Positions 8,184 through 16,276 are shown, numbered from the stretch's first letter. The stretch: 64,000 nt of DNA from Bacteroidales bacterium (GCA_910575615.1 CAJTEX010000014.1:1-64000); one strand, 5' to 3'. Notes: generated by a model not told the origin, from the letters alone. Translations and numbers: made by a program.

Positions 8184-8666
8184 ATGATTACAGTAAAGAT
8201 TCAAGTCGAACAGTATGTGGCCGAGTATATCCGGGGGAAATACTTCGACCCGGAAGTCGGTGCCGTCCGATTCCCCTCGAAACTCGACATTTACATACTT
8301 GTTTACGACCTACTTCAGAAACGACCCGTTAACTGCCCGCTTGAATCCGGCAATCTGGAATTTGCATTGCCGGACCGACGCGACGCGAATATGGCCGGAG
8401 GCAAATCGCCGGAGCAGTTCAATTATCTGTCGGCGCGAGCTGCAAAACGCCTCGGCGACAAAATGCGCCTTATGATGTGGGCCGAGCTGCACGACCTTAT
8501 AGACGAAAACAAGCACTTAAAGGGTATTCAGTTCAAAGATTCGGTTTTTCAGTTTCTATGCCGCTACGAAATAGAATCAATCACAGAAGATGCCCTGCTG
8601 AAGAATTACCAACGCTGGAGGGATAAGCAGCGGAGGACGACCAAACGCCGTTACTCGCGAAAATAA
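8184..8666 (+). CDS. Hypothetical phage protein with basic C-terminal tail
   Basis: A 160-residue protein from ATG 8184, immediately downstream of the GTTAC/GTAAC array and a -7 box at 8148-8156. It is mainly helical after residue 70. The tail is very basic (NYQRWRDKQRRTTKRRYSRK), which suggests DNA binding. It stands alone between the early and capsid operons, a good place for a regulator of late genes or an origin-binding protein, but no family is recognised. Confidence 0.6.
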   Translation: MITVKIQVEQYVAEYIRGKYFDPEVGAVRFPSKLDIYILVYDLLQKRPVNCPLESGNLEFALPDRRDANMAGGKSPEQFNYLSARAAKRLGDKMRLMMWAELHDLIDENKHLKGIQFKDSVFQFLCRYEIESITEDALLKNYQRWRDKQRRTTKRRYSRK

Positions 8667-8734
8667 ATACACAAAAGTCAGTGATTATTTTACCTACCGA
8701 ATGGCCTGTTTTGTCTTTTTTTGAGGGTAATTTT

Positions 8735-8756
8735 GTCGGAAAAATGTCGGAAAAAT
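8735..8756. repeat. Tandem 11-bp repeat upstream of the capsid operon
   Basis: GTCGGAAAAAT is repeated exactly at 8735-8745 and 8746-8756. It abuts a TAATTTTG box (8728-8735), the likely -7 element for the operon starting at 8796. Two helical turns of identical sequence suggest an activator or repressor site. Confidence 0.4.
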
Positions 8757-8795
8757 GCTGAATAATTGATTAACAATAACTTATAGCCTGCAATT

Positions 8796-9203
8796 ATGGA
8801 ACAGTTGACCGTTTCGGTATGTCATAGCCTGAAGATTATCCCGGTGGTCCGGCTTACGCGGTTTGCCCGATTCCGTTCACGCGTTATCCTGATAACCGTC
8901 GGAACACCCGACGACGCGGCCGCAGTTCCGGGAAGTGTCAAAATATCGACGACCGCCGACAAAGGGATTATCAAGAAGAAAATAACGTTTGACCGCTCCG
9001 GCGTATCGGATTCCGCCGCCGACATTCTGGAATCATACAAATGCCAGCGTGTGGTGGCTACATACGTCGATGAAAGCGGAAACACACGTGTAGCGGGTTC
9101 CCCCGACTTCCCCCTCGCCCTTGATTACACTACGGGGAACGGTGTTTTTACCGTTACGCTTTCGGGGGAGGACACGAAGCCGGACGGATATTTAGCGGAT
9201 TAA
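8796..9203 (+). CDS. Hypothetical beta-rich virion-module protein
   Basis: A 135-residue protein, ATG 8796, the first gene of the capsid operon. The sequence is beta-rich with short loops (GSVKISTTADKGIIKKKITF, later VVATYVDESGNTRV). It lies 52 bp before the capsid protease. Position suggests a head accessory protein; no family is recognised. Confidence 0.55.
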   Translation: MEQLTVSVCHSLKIIPVVRLTRFARFRSRVILITVGTPDDAAAVPGSVKISTTADKGIIKKKITFDRSGVSDSAADILESYKCQRVVATYVDESGNTRVAGSPDFPLALDYTTGNGVFTVTLSGEDTKPDGYLAD

Positions 9204-9255
9204 AGTCCTTCCACGCGCCCGCGATAAGTAGTTATTTTGCGACAAAAATAACTGC

Positions 9256-10125
9256 ATGAACAGGCTCCAACGTATATTTTCCGATAACTGGACCATACGG
9301 CGACACGACTTTGAAAGTTTCGTGTCGCTCATCATGCCGGCGATTGTGGCCGGCAATATAGAGGCCGCCTCCGCCAAACTCAACGAGGACGACAAATGCA
9401 CCGTCAAGGCGACCGCCGCTCCATATATGGCGAAATGGTATGAACTTGACGATATTTCCCTGCCGGTTGATTCTATCGCCGTGATAACTCTTACCGGGGT
9501 TCTTTATTCGTGGGAATCGGAGTGGGTAGCAAAGCAGGTCGAGGCGGCGGAACTGAATCCCAACATTTGCGGAATCGTCTTTGTAATAGACGGCCCCGGC
9601 GGTATGGTGTCGCACCTCGATATGGCGGCCGCAGCCGTAGAAAACTGCAAAAAACCGACGGCCACAGTAGTAACCGGCATAATGGCCTCCGCACATTTCT
9701 GGTTAGGTACGGCCAGCGACCGCACTTTCATAGCCTCGCCACTTTGCGAAGTGGGAAGCGTCGGAATCGTATGCACACATTACAGTTTCCGCGAATTTTT
9801 CAAGATGAACGGAATCGACTACCGGGAAATATATCCTGACACCGCCGACCTAAAGAACAAGGAAACTCGCGTACTTGTCGAGAACAACGACGAATCACTC
9901 ATAAAGGCCCGCGCCGAAAAAATCCATAAAATTTTTGCCGAGACCGTGGCCCGAAACCTCGGAATCGAATACGACCCTAAACTGCCGCTTTTCCGTGGCG
10001 AGATGTTCGACGGCAACGAGGCGGTGGAACTCGGTTATATCGACCAGTTCGGAGGTGTGGCCGACGCGGTTAAATGGGTGCTTGCACAGGCAACGAGCCG
10101 GAAGGCACAACAAATATATCAGTAA
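9256..10125 (+). CDS. S49-family (SppA/ClpP-fold) capsid maturation protease
   Basis: A 289-residue protein with the S49 signature: a glycine-rich oxyanion segment (DGPGGMVSHLD, from residue 112) and the probable nucleophile Ser145 in MASAHFW, followed by PLCEVGSVGIVCTH. A candidate lysine/charged segment follows (YPDTADLKNKETRV). In phages this family processes scaffold and capsid. The gene stands 29 bp before the capsid gene, whose N-terminal scaffold-like segment is the likely substrate. Confidence 0.85.
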   Translation: MNRLQRIFSDNWTIRRHDFESFVSLIMPAIVAGNIEAASAKLNEDDKCTVKATAAPYMAKWYELDDISLPVDSIAVITLTGVLYSWESEWVAKQVEAAELNPNICGIVFVIDGPGGMVSHLDMAAAAVENCKKPTATVVTGIMASAHFWLGTASDRTFIASPLCEVGSVGIVCTHYSFREFFKMNGIDYREIYPDTADLKNKETRVLVENNDESLIKARAEKIHKIFAETVARNLGIEYDPKLPLFRGEMFDGNEAVELGYIDQFGGVADAVKWVLAQATSRKAQQIYQ

Positions 10126-10154
10126 TTAACCACCAAATTAACACAGAGTAAAAG

Positions 10155-12344
10155 ATGAATTTTGCGAATTTTATCCCCGCGATTCTCGGTATTCTCGGAC
10201 TTACCGCCTTTCAGGAGAAAGACGGTAAAAAGAGCCTTTCGGATGAGGAACGCGCAACCCTAAAAGGTTACGGATTCTCCGACAAGTTCCTCGATGATTT
10301 CGCCGCAGCCTTGAACGACCCGGCTCCAGCCGTAGAACCTTCCAAAGACAGACAGGACGCAGCGTTAAAGGTTATCCTCGGAAATACCGTGTCGCAGCTT
10401 ACAAAAACGTCTGAAGAACTGGAAGCACTTAAAACGAAGAACGCCACCGACGCACAGGCACACGCCGCAGCAATCAAGGCCAAGGAGACGGAAATCGCTG
10501 CGCTCAACGCCAAGATTAAGACACTTTCCGAACTTCCCGAATCCGACCCCGGCAAGGGTGCCGGACAGAGCGGCGCGAACCCTGAAGCCTTCAACCTCGA
10601 CGACACCGAACAGCTCGGCGGAATGTCGGGCGAGTTCTTCAGCCTCGACCGCCCCTACAATATGCGAGCCAAGGCCGCACTTCTCGCCGCACAGGGTCAG
10701 AGCCTCGCCGTCGCCGTGGCTAACCGCGTAGATTACAAACGCCTTCAGGATGACCTCGGCGCGTTCTACCGTCTGCCGTGGCGCGACCGCCTTCAGTCGT
10801 TCCTCCGCGAGCTGCCGACAATCGAAACGCTTTTCCCGCTCGAATCCGGCCATCAGGACCTCGACACGCTGGTTAATATCTGGCTGGGCGAGTTCTCACA
10901 GGCTGACAACACACAGGACAGCGACTTCGACAACGTTACAAAAGGCTCCTACGAGTTCGACCACGAGACCCTGCGAATGTACGACGTTATGTTCGCTTAT
11001 CGCTTCAAGAACCTGAAGGCTATCGAAAAGAGCTGGATCGGACACCTGAACAAAGAGGGTTCAAACGCCGTAAAACTCTCATTCATCGAGTATCTGCTTG
11101 CAGAAACGGCGAAGAAACTCCACAACGAACGCGAGCAACGCCGCATTAACGGCGTTCGCAAAGACCCCAATCCCAACGTTCCCGGCCGCGCAATGGAAGC
11201 CGCCGACGGCCTGTATGAATACCTCCGCAAGAAAGTGGAAGGGCATACCGACTTCACCCCCAACGGAGGCACTTCCGGCAAGACCGTTTACCAGATTAAG
11301 CCGTTCAACCTCCCGCGAATCACCCCCGCCAATATCGGCGAAGTGTTCTACCTCGGCACATCGATGATTCCCTCGGTATTCCGCGATACCGGCACAATCG
11401 TTCTGTATATCCCTTCTTTCATGCTCCCGTGGTATCACAAATACAACGAGGCGCATTATGGCCGCAATGTTGATTACGAAAAGAATATCACATACGTGAA
11501 GGAATTCCCCGGCGTGAGAATCAAGACAATTTCCAACGCCGACAACCACCACCGTATTTTCTGGACTATCGAAGGTAATTTCCACACATACGACCACATC
11601 GCCGGTGAAATGCTCCGCTTCAACCTCGAACAGGAGGACTGGAGCCTGAAAGCATGGAGCGAATGGAAGGAAGGTCTGGCCGCCGAGGCTGTCGGCTTCA
11701 AATACACCGACCCCGCCGACATGGACGGTTCCCGTCAGCTCGTATGGTGTAACGACTACGACCGCCCCGATTCCTTCTTCCTTGAAGCCGGACCCGACGC
11801 GAATCCCTCCGCGCTTCTCCATTCGTCAATCGTAACGGTAGCCAACAGTTCGGTGTTCGAGATTACAGACATCGTCAACGCCGCCGTGGGGCAAGTCATA
11901 TCCCTGAAATGCGGTGTCGACGGAGACAGCGGCGTAACAATCAAGAAAAATGGAAAATTCTCCCTCCTTTCGGCTGCATGGACACCCAAGAAAGGCGAAA
12001 TCCTCCGTGTGATGAAACGCGCCGACTGCAAATTCATCGAAATCGAACGTGCCACCGCTCCGGGCGATTCCTACGAGTTCCCCGCCGACGAGACCACTCC
12101 GAGCGTTCAAGGTGCTACCGTTTTCGTCACCAACGCCAACACACAGGCCACCGCGATTACCGACCTGACCGACGCAGTTCCGGGAACAGTCTACACAATC
12201 CACGGAGCCGGAGCCGACAACGCCTCGACAATCGCCAACGCCGGTAACTTCGTACTTTCCGCCGCCATGACGCTGAAGGCCGGTTCGTTCATCAAACTGG
12301 TGAAGGCCGCCGACGGCAAATTCTACGAGGTGGAACGCGGTTAA
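10155..12344 (+). CDS. Major capsid protein with N-terminal scaffold segment and two C-terminal beta-domains
   Basis: A 729-residue protein. Residues 1-150 are hydrophilic and coiled-coil-like (ALKTKNATDAQAHAAAIKAK, then KETEIAALNAKIKTL), ending in a Gly/Ser-rich linker; this resembles a fused scaffold removed by the upstream S49 protease. Residues about 165-550 form the putative capsid core (WRDRLQSFLRELPTIETLFP, later VLYIPSFMLPWYHKYNEAHYG). Residues about 560-635 and 653-729 are two related copies of a beta-domain: VISLKCGVDGDSGVTIKKNG in the first aligns with VYTIHGAGADNASTIANAG in the second. Such domains usually project from the shell. The assignment rests on order, size and the scaffold-like N-terminus. 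Confidence 0.75.
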   Translation: MNFANFIPAILGILGLTAFQEKDGKKSLSDEERATLKGYGFSDKFLDDFAAALNDPAPAVEPSKDRQDAALKVILGNTVSQLTKTSEELEALKTKNATDAQAHAAAIKAKETEIAALNAKIKTLSELPESDPGKGAGQSGANPEAFNLDDTEQLGGMSGEFFSLDRPYNMRAKAALLAAQGQSLAVAVANRVDYKRLQDDLGAFYRLPWRDRLQSFLRELPTIETLFPLESGHQDLDTLVNIWLGEFSQADNTQDSDFDNVTKGSYEFDHETLRMYDVMFAYRFKNLKAIEKSWIGHLNKEGSNAVKLSFIEYLLAETAKKLHNEREQRRINGVRKDPNPNVPGRAMEAADGLYEYLRKKVEGHTDFTPNGGTSGKTVYQIKPFNLPRITPANIGEVFYLGTSMIPSVFRDTGTIVLYIPSFMLPWYHKYNEAHYGRNVDYEKNITYVKEFPGVRIKTISNADNHHRIFWTIEGNFHTYDHIAGEMLRFNLEQEDWSLKAWSEWKEGLAAEAVGFKYTDPADMDGSRQLVWCNDYDRPDSFFLEAGPDANPSALLHSSIVTVANSSVFEITDIVNAAVGQVISLKCGVDGDSGVTIKKNGKFSLLSAAWTPKKGEILRVMKRADCKFIEIERATAPGDSYEFPADETTPSVQGATVFVTNANTQATAITDLTDAVPGTVYTIHGAGADNASTIANAGNFVLSAAMTLKAGSFIKLVKAADGKFYEVERG

Positions 12345-12362
12345 ACCTACCGATAATGGCCG

Positions 12363-12386
12363 GGGCGCGGATAATGCGCCGCGCCC
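12363..12386 (+). promoter_or_regulatory. Intercistronic hairpin after the capsid gene
   Basis: Perfect 8-bp stem GGGCGCGG (12363-12370) / CCGCGCCC (12379-12386) in the gap between the capsid gene and the next. There is no T-tract, so it more likely protects or partly attenuates the message than fully terminates it. Confidence 0.5.
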
Positions 12387-12422
12387 TGTGCCTTAAATTT
12401 CAAACCATAAAATTTCATCGAC

Positions 12423-13235
12423 ATGACATATATAAGAAAATCCGTCGGACGCGCCCCCGGCAATCCCGGTACAGGGATTCAGCTCCGCGACGTTCTGGTG
12501 CTTATCAATACTGACGACATCGCGTTTATGCCGTCTCCTGACGACAAAGGCGTTGTAATTGTCGACAATATCGTTATGAAGCCCGGTCGTTATGGAATCG
12601 GTATCTACATGACGCAGGGAACAGCAGAAGTTGCCAGCGCAGCCGAAGGCGAAACCGACCAAATCGGTTTTACCCCCTCTATCAAGTTCAACCACCCCGG
12701 AAACAGTCAGGAGTTGCGCGAGTTCAAAGTCAACGAACTGAACTCAAAATTTATCGGCATTATGCGCTATTGCTCCGGCAAGCCCGCCGACCTTATCGGT
12801 TCAATCTGCAATCCGTGTAAAATCACCCCCTCCTATACCGGGAACAACGAAAGCAACACCAACGAGTTCACCCTCGCCCAAATCTCCAAAGGCGACGACA
12901 TCAAGATATATAAGGGTACCGTACCCCTCGAAGAACCTGTTTCAGTCGTCGAGGCCGGCGTTAAAGTGGTCCCGTTCGTTACCGAAGGGCAATACCAGCT
13001 TTCGGGCGGTTCTGCTGTCATCGACGAGATAGAGGGCGGAGCGCATGACGCGGTTATAACGCTTCTGGGGGCTGCCGGTACATCACCGACCGTTTCCCAT
13101 ACGAGCGGAAAAATCCTGTTGCGTGGCGGCAAGGTGTTCACTGCTTCAGAAGGTGCCCAGCTCACCCTCCGCGCTTTTGACGCCGGAGAAGGCGGCCTGA
13201 TATGGATAGAACAAAGCCGATACGTCCCCGCCTGA
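12423..13235 (+). CDS. Virion structural protein (probable tail tube or head decoration) with C-terminal beta-domain
   Basis: A 270-residue protein from ATG 12423. The N-terminal 180 residues (LVLINTDDIAFMPSPDDKGV and KFNHPGNSQELREFKVNELN) have the look of major tail proteins of Bacteroidetes phages. Residues about 185-270 resemble the repeated beta-domain of the capsid protein (AVITLLGAAGTSPTVSHTSG, ending GLIWIEQSR). The gene is co-transcribed with the capsid and followed by a strong terminator. A tail-tube role is preferred, but a capsid-decorating role is possible because of the shared domain. Confidence 0.55.
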   Translation: MTYIRKSVGRAPGNPGTGIQLRDVLVLINTDDIAFMPSPDDKGVVIVDNIVMKPGRYGIGIYMTQGTAEVASAAEGETDQIGFTPSIKFNHPGNSQELREFKVNELNSKFIGIMRYCSGKPADLIGSICNPCKITPSYTGNNESNTNEFTLAQISKGDDIKIYKGTVPLEEPVSVVEAGVKVVPFVTEGQYQLSGGSAVIDEIEGGAHDAVITLLGAAGTSPTVSHTSGKILLRGGKVFTASEGAQLTLRAFDAGEGGLIWIEQSRYVPA

Positions 13236-13263
13236 TTCTACCGGCTCATTTCCCGACATATAT

Positions 13264-13293
13264 CCCCGTGGCTCCGACTTCGGGGATTTTTTT
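13264..13293 (+). terminator. Terminator of the capsid operon
   Basis: CCCCG (13264-13268) pairs with CGGGG (13281-13285) around a short loop and is followed by a T-rich run. It insulates the structural operon from the toxin-antitoxin cassette. Confidence 0.7.
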
Positions 13294-13304
13294 GCGCGTA
13301 AATA

Positions 13305-13337
13305 TTTCCATATATGGAAAACTTTTTGTAACTTTGC
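13305..13337 (+). promoter_or_regulatory. Promoter and palindromic operator of the toxin-antitoxin cassette
   Basis: A perfect 16-bp palindrome TTTCCATATATGGAAA (13305-13320) lies 8 bp before a TAACTTTGC -7 box (13329-13337), 22 bp ahead of the toxin ATG. This is the expected position for autorepression by the HigA-like antitoxin. Confidence 0.7.
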
Positions 13338-13359
13338 ATTGTAATTAAGAAAAGCATTT

Positions 13360-13704
13360 ATGGATAAACCCAAATATAATGTTATCCTTAGCAAGGAAGT
13401 AAGGGAGTTTCTAAGCACTCTCCCGGTTAAGGCTGCAAAGAAAATCATCTATAACATTACTGTTGTAGCCGGAGGCCTTCAGGATAAAGAATTGTTCAAG
13501 AAATTGGAAGATTCCGACATTTGGGAGTTTAGAACGCTTTATATGGGAATTGCTTACCGTCTGCTTGCGTTCTGGGACACAGAAGAACAAGCCTTGATAA
13601 TCACCACACATGGGTTTGTCAAGAAAACGCGCAAAACACCCGGAAAAGAAATTGAAAAGGCAGAAAGATTAAGAAAAGAATATTTTGATGAAAAAAACAA
13701 ATGA
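13360..13704 (+). CDS. higB: HigB/RelE-type toxin (phage Gp49-like family)
   Basis: A 114-residue basic protein with the pattern of HigB-type mRNA interferases: an N-terminal helix pair (SKEVREFLSTLPVKAAKKII), a beta-sheet core (DIWEFRTLYMGIAYRLLAFW) and a C-terminal TTHGFVKKTRKTP segment. It is followed by an overlapping XRE antitoxin, the toxin-first order typical of higBA. It probably cleaves ribosome-bound mRNA when the antitoxin is lost. Its own promoter and terminators make it a cargo unit within the structural region. It could stabilise the lysogen or exclude other phages. Confidence 0.85.
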   Translation: MDKPKYNVILSKEVREFLSTLPVKAAKKIIYNITVVAGGLQDKELFKKLEDSDIWEFRTLYMGIAYRLLAFWDTEEQALIITTHGFVKKTRKTPGKEIEKAERLRKEYFDEKNK

Positions 13705-14032
13705 TATGAAAAAAAAGTGGTACACCCTCGGAGAAATTACCGATGAATTTGTAGGTGTGAAAAGCGCCCCCGAACGTGAGGCGTTTGACGCTGACGTGGA
13801 AGCCGCTTTAATCGGCGCGTCGATAAAGAATGCCCGCAAGGCAATGAATCTGACACAAGCCCAACTCGGAGAACGTGTGGGGGTTCAGACTGCGCAAATT
13901 TCCAAAATTGAAAGTGGCCGCAACCTTACAATATCTACTATCGTCCGGGTGTTGAAGGCTCTCGGATTGAGTGCCAACTTCTCTATAAATTGCGAAGGCC
14001 TTACCCCTGTTACTCTCGGAAACCGAATATAA
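13688..14032 (+). CDS. higA: HigA-type antitoxin, XRE helix-turn-helix
   Basis: A 114-residue protein; ATG 13688 overlaps the toxin end by 17 bp. The C-terminal half is a helix-turn-helix (KNARKAMNLTQAQLGERVGV, then QTAQISKIESGRNLTISTIV). The N-terminal half probably wraps the toxin. It should repress the cassette through the palindrome at 13305-13320. Confidence 0.85.
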   Translation: MKKTNDMKKKWYTLGEITDEFVGVKSAPEREAFDADVEAALIGASIKNARKAMNLTQAQLGERVGVQTAQISKIESGRNLTISTIVRVLKALGLSANFSINCEGLTPVTLGNRI

Positions 14033-14054
14033 CAGGCCGCAAATAATATTGAAT

Positions 14055-14090
14055 CGCTCCGAAGGTATTAGCCTCCCTTTGGAGCGTTTT
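14055..14090 (+). terminator. Terminator of the toxin-antitoxin cassette
   Basis: CGCTCC (14055-14060) pairs with GGAGCG (14081-14086), with a second inner AAGG/CCTT pairing, and TTTT follows. Confidence 0.65.
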
Positions 14091-14100
14091 GTCTTTTAGC

Positions 14101-14125
14101 CGGTAATTACCGTCGCTTAATTTTG
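14101..14125 (+). promoter_or_regulatory. Promoter with 12-bp palindrome for the terminase operon
   Basis: CGGTAATTACCG (14101-14112) is a perfect palindrome lying directly before a TAATTTTG -7 box (14118-14125) that precedes the gene at 14147. Its core GGTAATTACC resembles the GTTAC/GTAAC boxes at 7811-8056, hinting at shared control. Confidence 0.5.
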
Positions 14126-14146
14126 TACTGTCAAAAACTTTATATC

Positions 14147-15208
14147 ATGGAACAGGACAAAAGAAAAGTAATTACCGAATACCTTAAAGGCCCGCGAGAC
14201 TATAATGAGGGCGTGGCACTGTACCAGCGTTTCGGTGTGAATCTGATGTTAAAACGCCGTTTTGTCGTCGATGATACCGCCACTACCCGCGAAATACTGT
14301 TTGATGAACTTCGCAAAATTGCCGGACTTACCGAATCGGAGTTTGCCGCACTTCCGCGCCGGGCAAAAACGAAGCAAGCCATGATCGAGACGAAAGCCCC
14401 GGTTAAAACCGTTCCGGTTGATGATGAAACCGCACTTATCGAACTGGCGGATTCTTTCGGTGTAAGCGTCGACGAATTGGTAAGCCCCGATTTTCAGGAG
14501 CGAGTGTTGGCCATGGACGACAACGCCGACCGAATCGACGAACTTACCGAGGAACTGGAAAAAGCCCGCTCCAAATATGCCGAGGCCCCGGAGCCTGTCA
14601 GAAAGATGATACGTTTCCGCGAAAAATATCCGTTCCTTAACTCCCCGGACTGCCCCGACATTCTGAAAGTGCTGGTGGCCGATATGTTCACCGCATACGG
14701 CAACTATAAAGCCGCGTTCGTCCGTCTCCAGACACTCGGCGACGCTGATTCCGCCCAAGCCGCCGCCGAATGTGAGACAATCGTAACCGAGTATCTGAAG
14801 AATCGCGAAATCTGGGACGAACTCGAACATTACCGGGAAACCGGCTCGATTCTCGGCAAAGCCGCCAAGTTCCGCGAAATGGAGGCGACCGAGGACCTGA
14901 CCGCTCTCTCTGATGTTGAACTTGTGGGAAAACTCAACTCCGCCAACTCCAACGTGTCAAAACATAAAAAGAAACTCGATGACGCAAAGGCTAAAGGCGA
15001 GGAAAACGAGAAAGCCGCCGCAGCTTATGAAGTGTGGACGCAAAGGAAAGCCGCGTTAAAGGCCGAGGTTGAGCGTCGAAAAAAAAGTAACCGTGGCTAT
15101 CGAGGCGGCGGAACGCTCAAAGGCTCATATCCTCCGTTTCCTCTCGCGCCCCGGCTGCCACCCGTGCGACCGTTCGGAAGCGGGCCACCAACTCGAAATC
15201 CAGAATAA
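14147..15208 (+). CDS. Coiled-coil phage protein, 3' end probably frameshifted
   Basis: A 353-residue frame from ATG 14147, first gene of the operon leading into terminase. It is rich in charged helices, with coiled-coil segments around 120-150 (IDELTEELEKARSKYAEAPE) and 265-305. Its last 40 residues after an A8 run (15079-15086) turn into a low-complexity Gly/Pro stretch (GSYPPFPLAPRLPPVRPFGS), unlike the rest. The alternative frame continues as a normal helical sequence to 15263, so loss or skipping of one A would give a natural C-terminus. Function unknown; a packaging accessory role is suggested by position only. Confidence 0.6.
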   Translation: MEQDKRKVITEYLKGPRDYNEGVALYQRFGVNLMLKRRFVVDDTATTREILFDELRKIAGLTESEFAALPRRAKTKQAMIETKAPVKTVPVDDETALIELADSFGVSVDELVSPDFQERVLAMDDNADRIDELTEELEKARSKYAEAPEPVRKMIRFREKYPFLNSPDCPDILKVLVADMFTAYGNYKAAFVRLQTLGDADSAQAAAECETIVTEYLKNREIWDELEHYRETGSILGKAAKFREMEATEDLTALSDVELVGKLNSANSNVSKHKKKLDDAKAKGEENEKAAAAYEVWTQRKAALKAEVERRKKSNRGYRGGGTLKGSYPPFPLAPRLPPVRPFGSGPPTRNPE

Positions 15209-15263
15209 AAAAATCGCTGCTCTGAATGTTTCGTTATCCCTCCTGCAATCTCTCCACATATGA
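15069..15263 (+). CDS. Overlapping frame, probable true C-terminus of the preceding protein
   Basis: In the +1 frame the sequence across and after the A8 run reads VEKKVTVAIEAAERSKAHIL..., then CHPCDRSEAGHQLEIQNKKI, ending at TGA 15261-15263. It is amphipathic and helical, as expected of a continuation of the coiled-coil protein. Reading A7 instead of A8 fuses the two frames without any stop. There is no convincing ATG; only TTG 15069 or GTG 15093 could start it alone. Options are mutation, sequencing or assembly error, or slippage on the A-run. Confidence 0.45.
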   Translation: MSVEKKVTVAIEAAERSKAHILRFLSRPGCHPCDRSEAGHQLEIQNKKIAALNVSLSLLQSLHI

Positions 15264-15933
15264 CCGCCGCGAGTTTCCGGGCGGAACTGTCTATAACGGC
15301 GACTGTCTCGACGTTATAAAGACCCTCCCGGAATCGTCGGTGGACTGCATTGTTACCGACCCTCCTTATTTTCTCGGAATGACCCACAACGGACAAAAGG
15401 GCAATTTCCGCGACCTCTCTATATGCCGACCGTTCTACCGGGATTTATTCAACGAGTTTCGGCGCGTGTGCCGTCCTGAAGCCTGTATTTACTTCTTTTG
15501 CGACTGGCGCGGATATGCGTTTTATTATCCGTTGTTCGATGAAATCCTGAAAGCGCACAATATGCTTGTATGGAACAAATTAAGCGGCCCCGGCAATCAT
15601 TACGCATTTATCCACGAACTTATATTGTTCCATGCCGGAAAGGGTGCGAATATCGGAGGCACAAACATAATATCCGATATAAGGGCGTTCACCTCCGGGG
15701 CTAAATCGACTGACGGGGCTAAAGTTCACCCCACACAAAAGCCCGTAGCCCTGATTCAGAAATTTATCGAGGACGCGACCGCTCCCGGCGCGGTGATACT
15801 CGACACTTTCGGCGGGTCCGGCTCTACTGCCGTGGCCGCTGTCCGCTCCGGCCGCCGCTTTATCCTCATGGAGCAAGACGAAGGATATTACCATACGACC
15901 TGCAAACGCCTTGAAAATGAATACCGAGAATAA
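15226..15933 (+). CDS. DNA amino-methyltransferase, beta-class (TDPPY)
   Basis: A 235-residue enzyme with the beta-class motif order: catalytic TDPPY (after SSVDCIV) near residue 45, and the SAM-binding FGGSGST near residue 203, followed by AVRSGRRFILMEQD. KVHPTQKPVALIQKFI lies just before the SAM motif, as in N6-adenine and N4-cytosine methyltransferases of the CcrM/DpnII type. Its start overlaps the frame ending at 15263, and its stop overlaps the terminase small subunit start. It is physically separate from the other modification genes, so it may mark DNA for packaging or protect it late. Confidence 0.85.
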   Translation: MFRYPSCNLSTYDRREFPGGTVYNGDCLDVIKTLPESSVDCIVTDPPYFLGMTHNGQKGNFRDLSICRPFYRDLFNEFRRVCRPEACIYFFCDWRGYAFYYPLFDEILKAHNMLVWNKLSGPGNHYAFIHELILFHAGKGANIGGTNIISDIRAFTSGAKSTDGAKVHPTQKPVALIQKFIEDATAPGAVILDTFGGSGSTAVAAVRSGRRFILMEQDEGYYHTTCKRLENEYRE

Positions 15934-16276
15934 CGATATTGTAAAATATCCCGATTTTCCTCTGACAACCAAGGAGGAGGAAGATGTTTACAAACTGGCT
16001 TCCGCCGGTATGCGTTCGGCTGAAATCGCCGTGTCTATGGAATGGCCGCCGGAGCGTCGCCGGGCATTCTGCATTATTGCCGAGTTACCGGGTTCGCCTC
16101 TGGCCCTGATGTTGGCCGCCGCCCGTGCCGAAGGAATCGCCACACCGCAAATAAAACTTCAGGAAGCCGCCACTGCCGGAAACATTGACGCTATAAAGGA
16201 ACTCCAGAAGATTCAGGCGCGAAACCGCTTTAACGAACTTGTCAACTATTTGGACGATGACGAATTTACCCCGTAA
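15917..16276 (+). CDS. Probable terminase small subunit
   Basis: A 119-residue protein; ATG 15917 lies inside the end of the methyltransferase gene. Residues about 20-60 fit a helix-turn-helix (DVYKLASAGMRSAEIAVSME) and the rest is helical. Small, DNA-binding and two genes upstream of the large terminase, it fits a TerS that recognises the packaging site. No direct family motif is visible. Confidence 0.55.
   Translation: MNTENNDIVKYPDFPLTTKEEEDVYKLASAGMRSAEIAVSMEWPPERRRAFCIIAELPGSPLALMLAAARAEGIATPQIKLQEAATAGNIDAIKELQKIQARNRFNELVNYLDDDEFTP

Noticed and set aside
11079-11822. 247-codon minus-strand frame inside the capsid gene
   Set aside because: Antisense of a well-supported structural gene with GC-rich codons, which commonly leave open complementary frames; no family resemblance.
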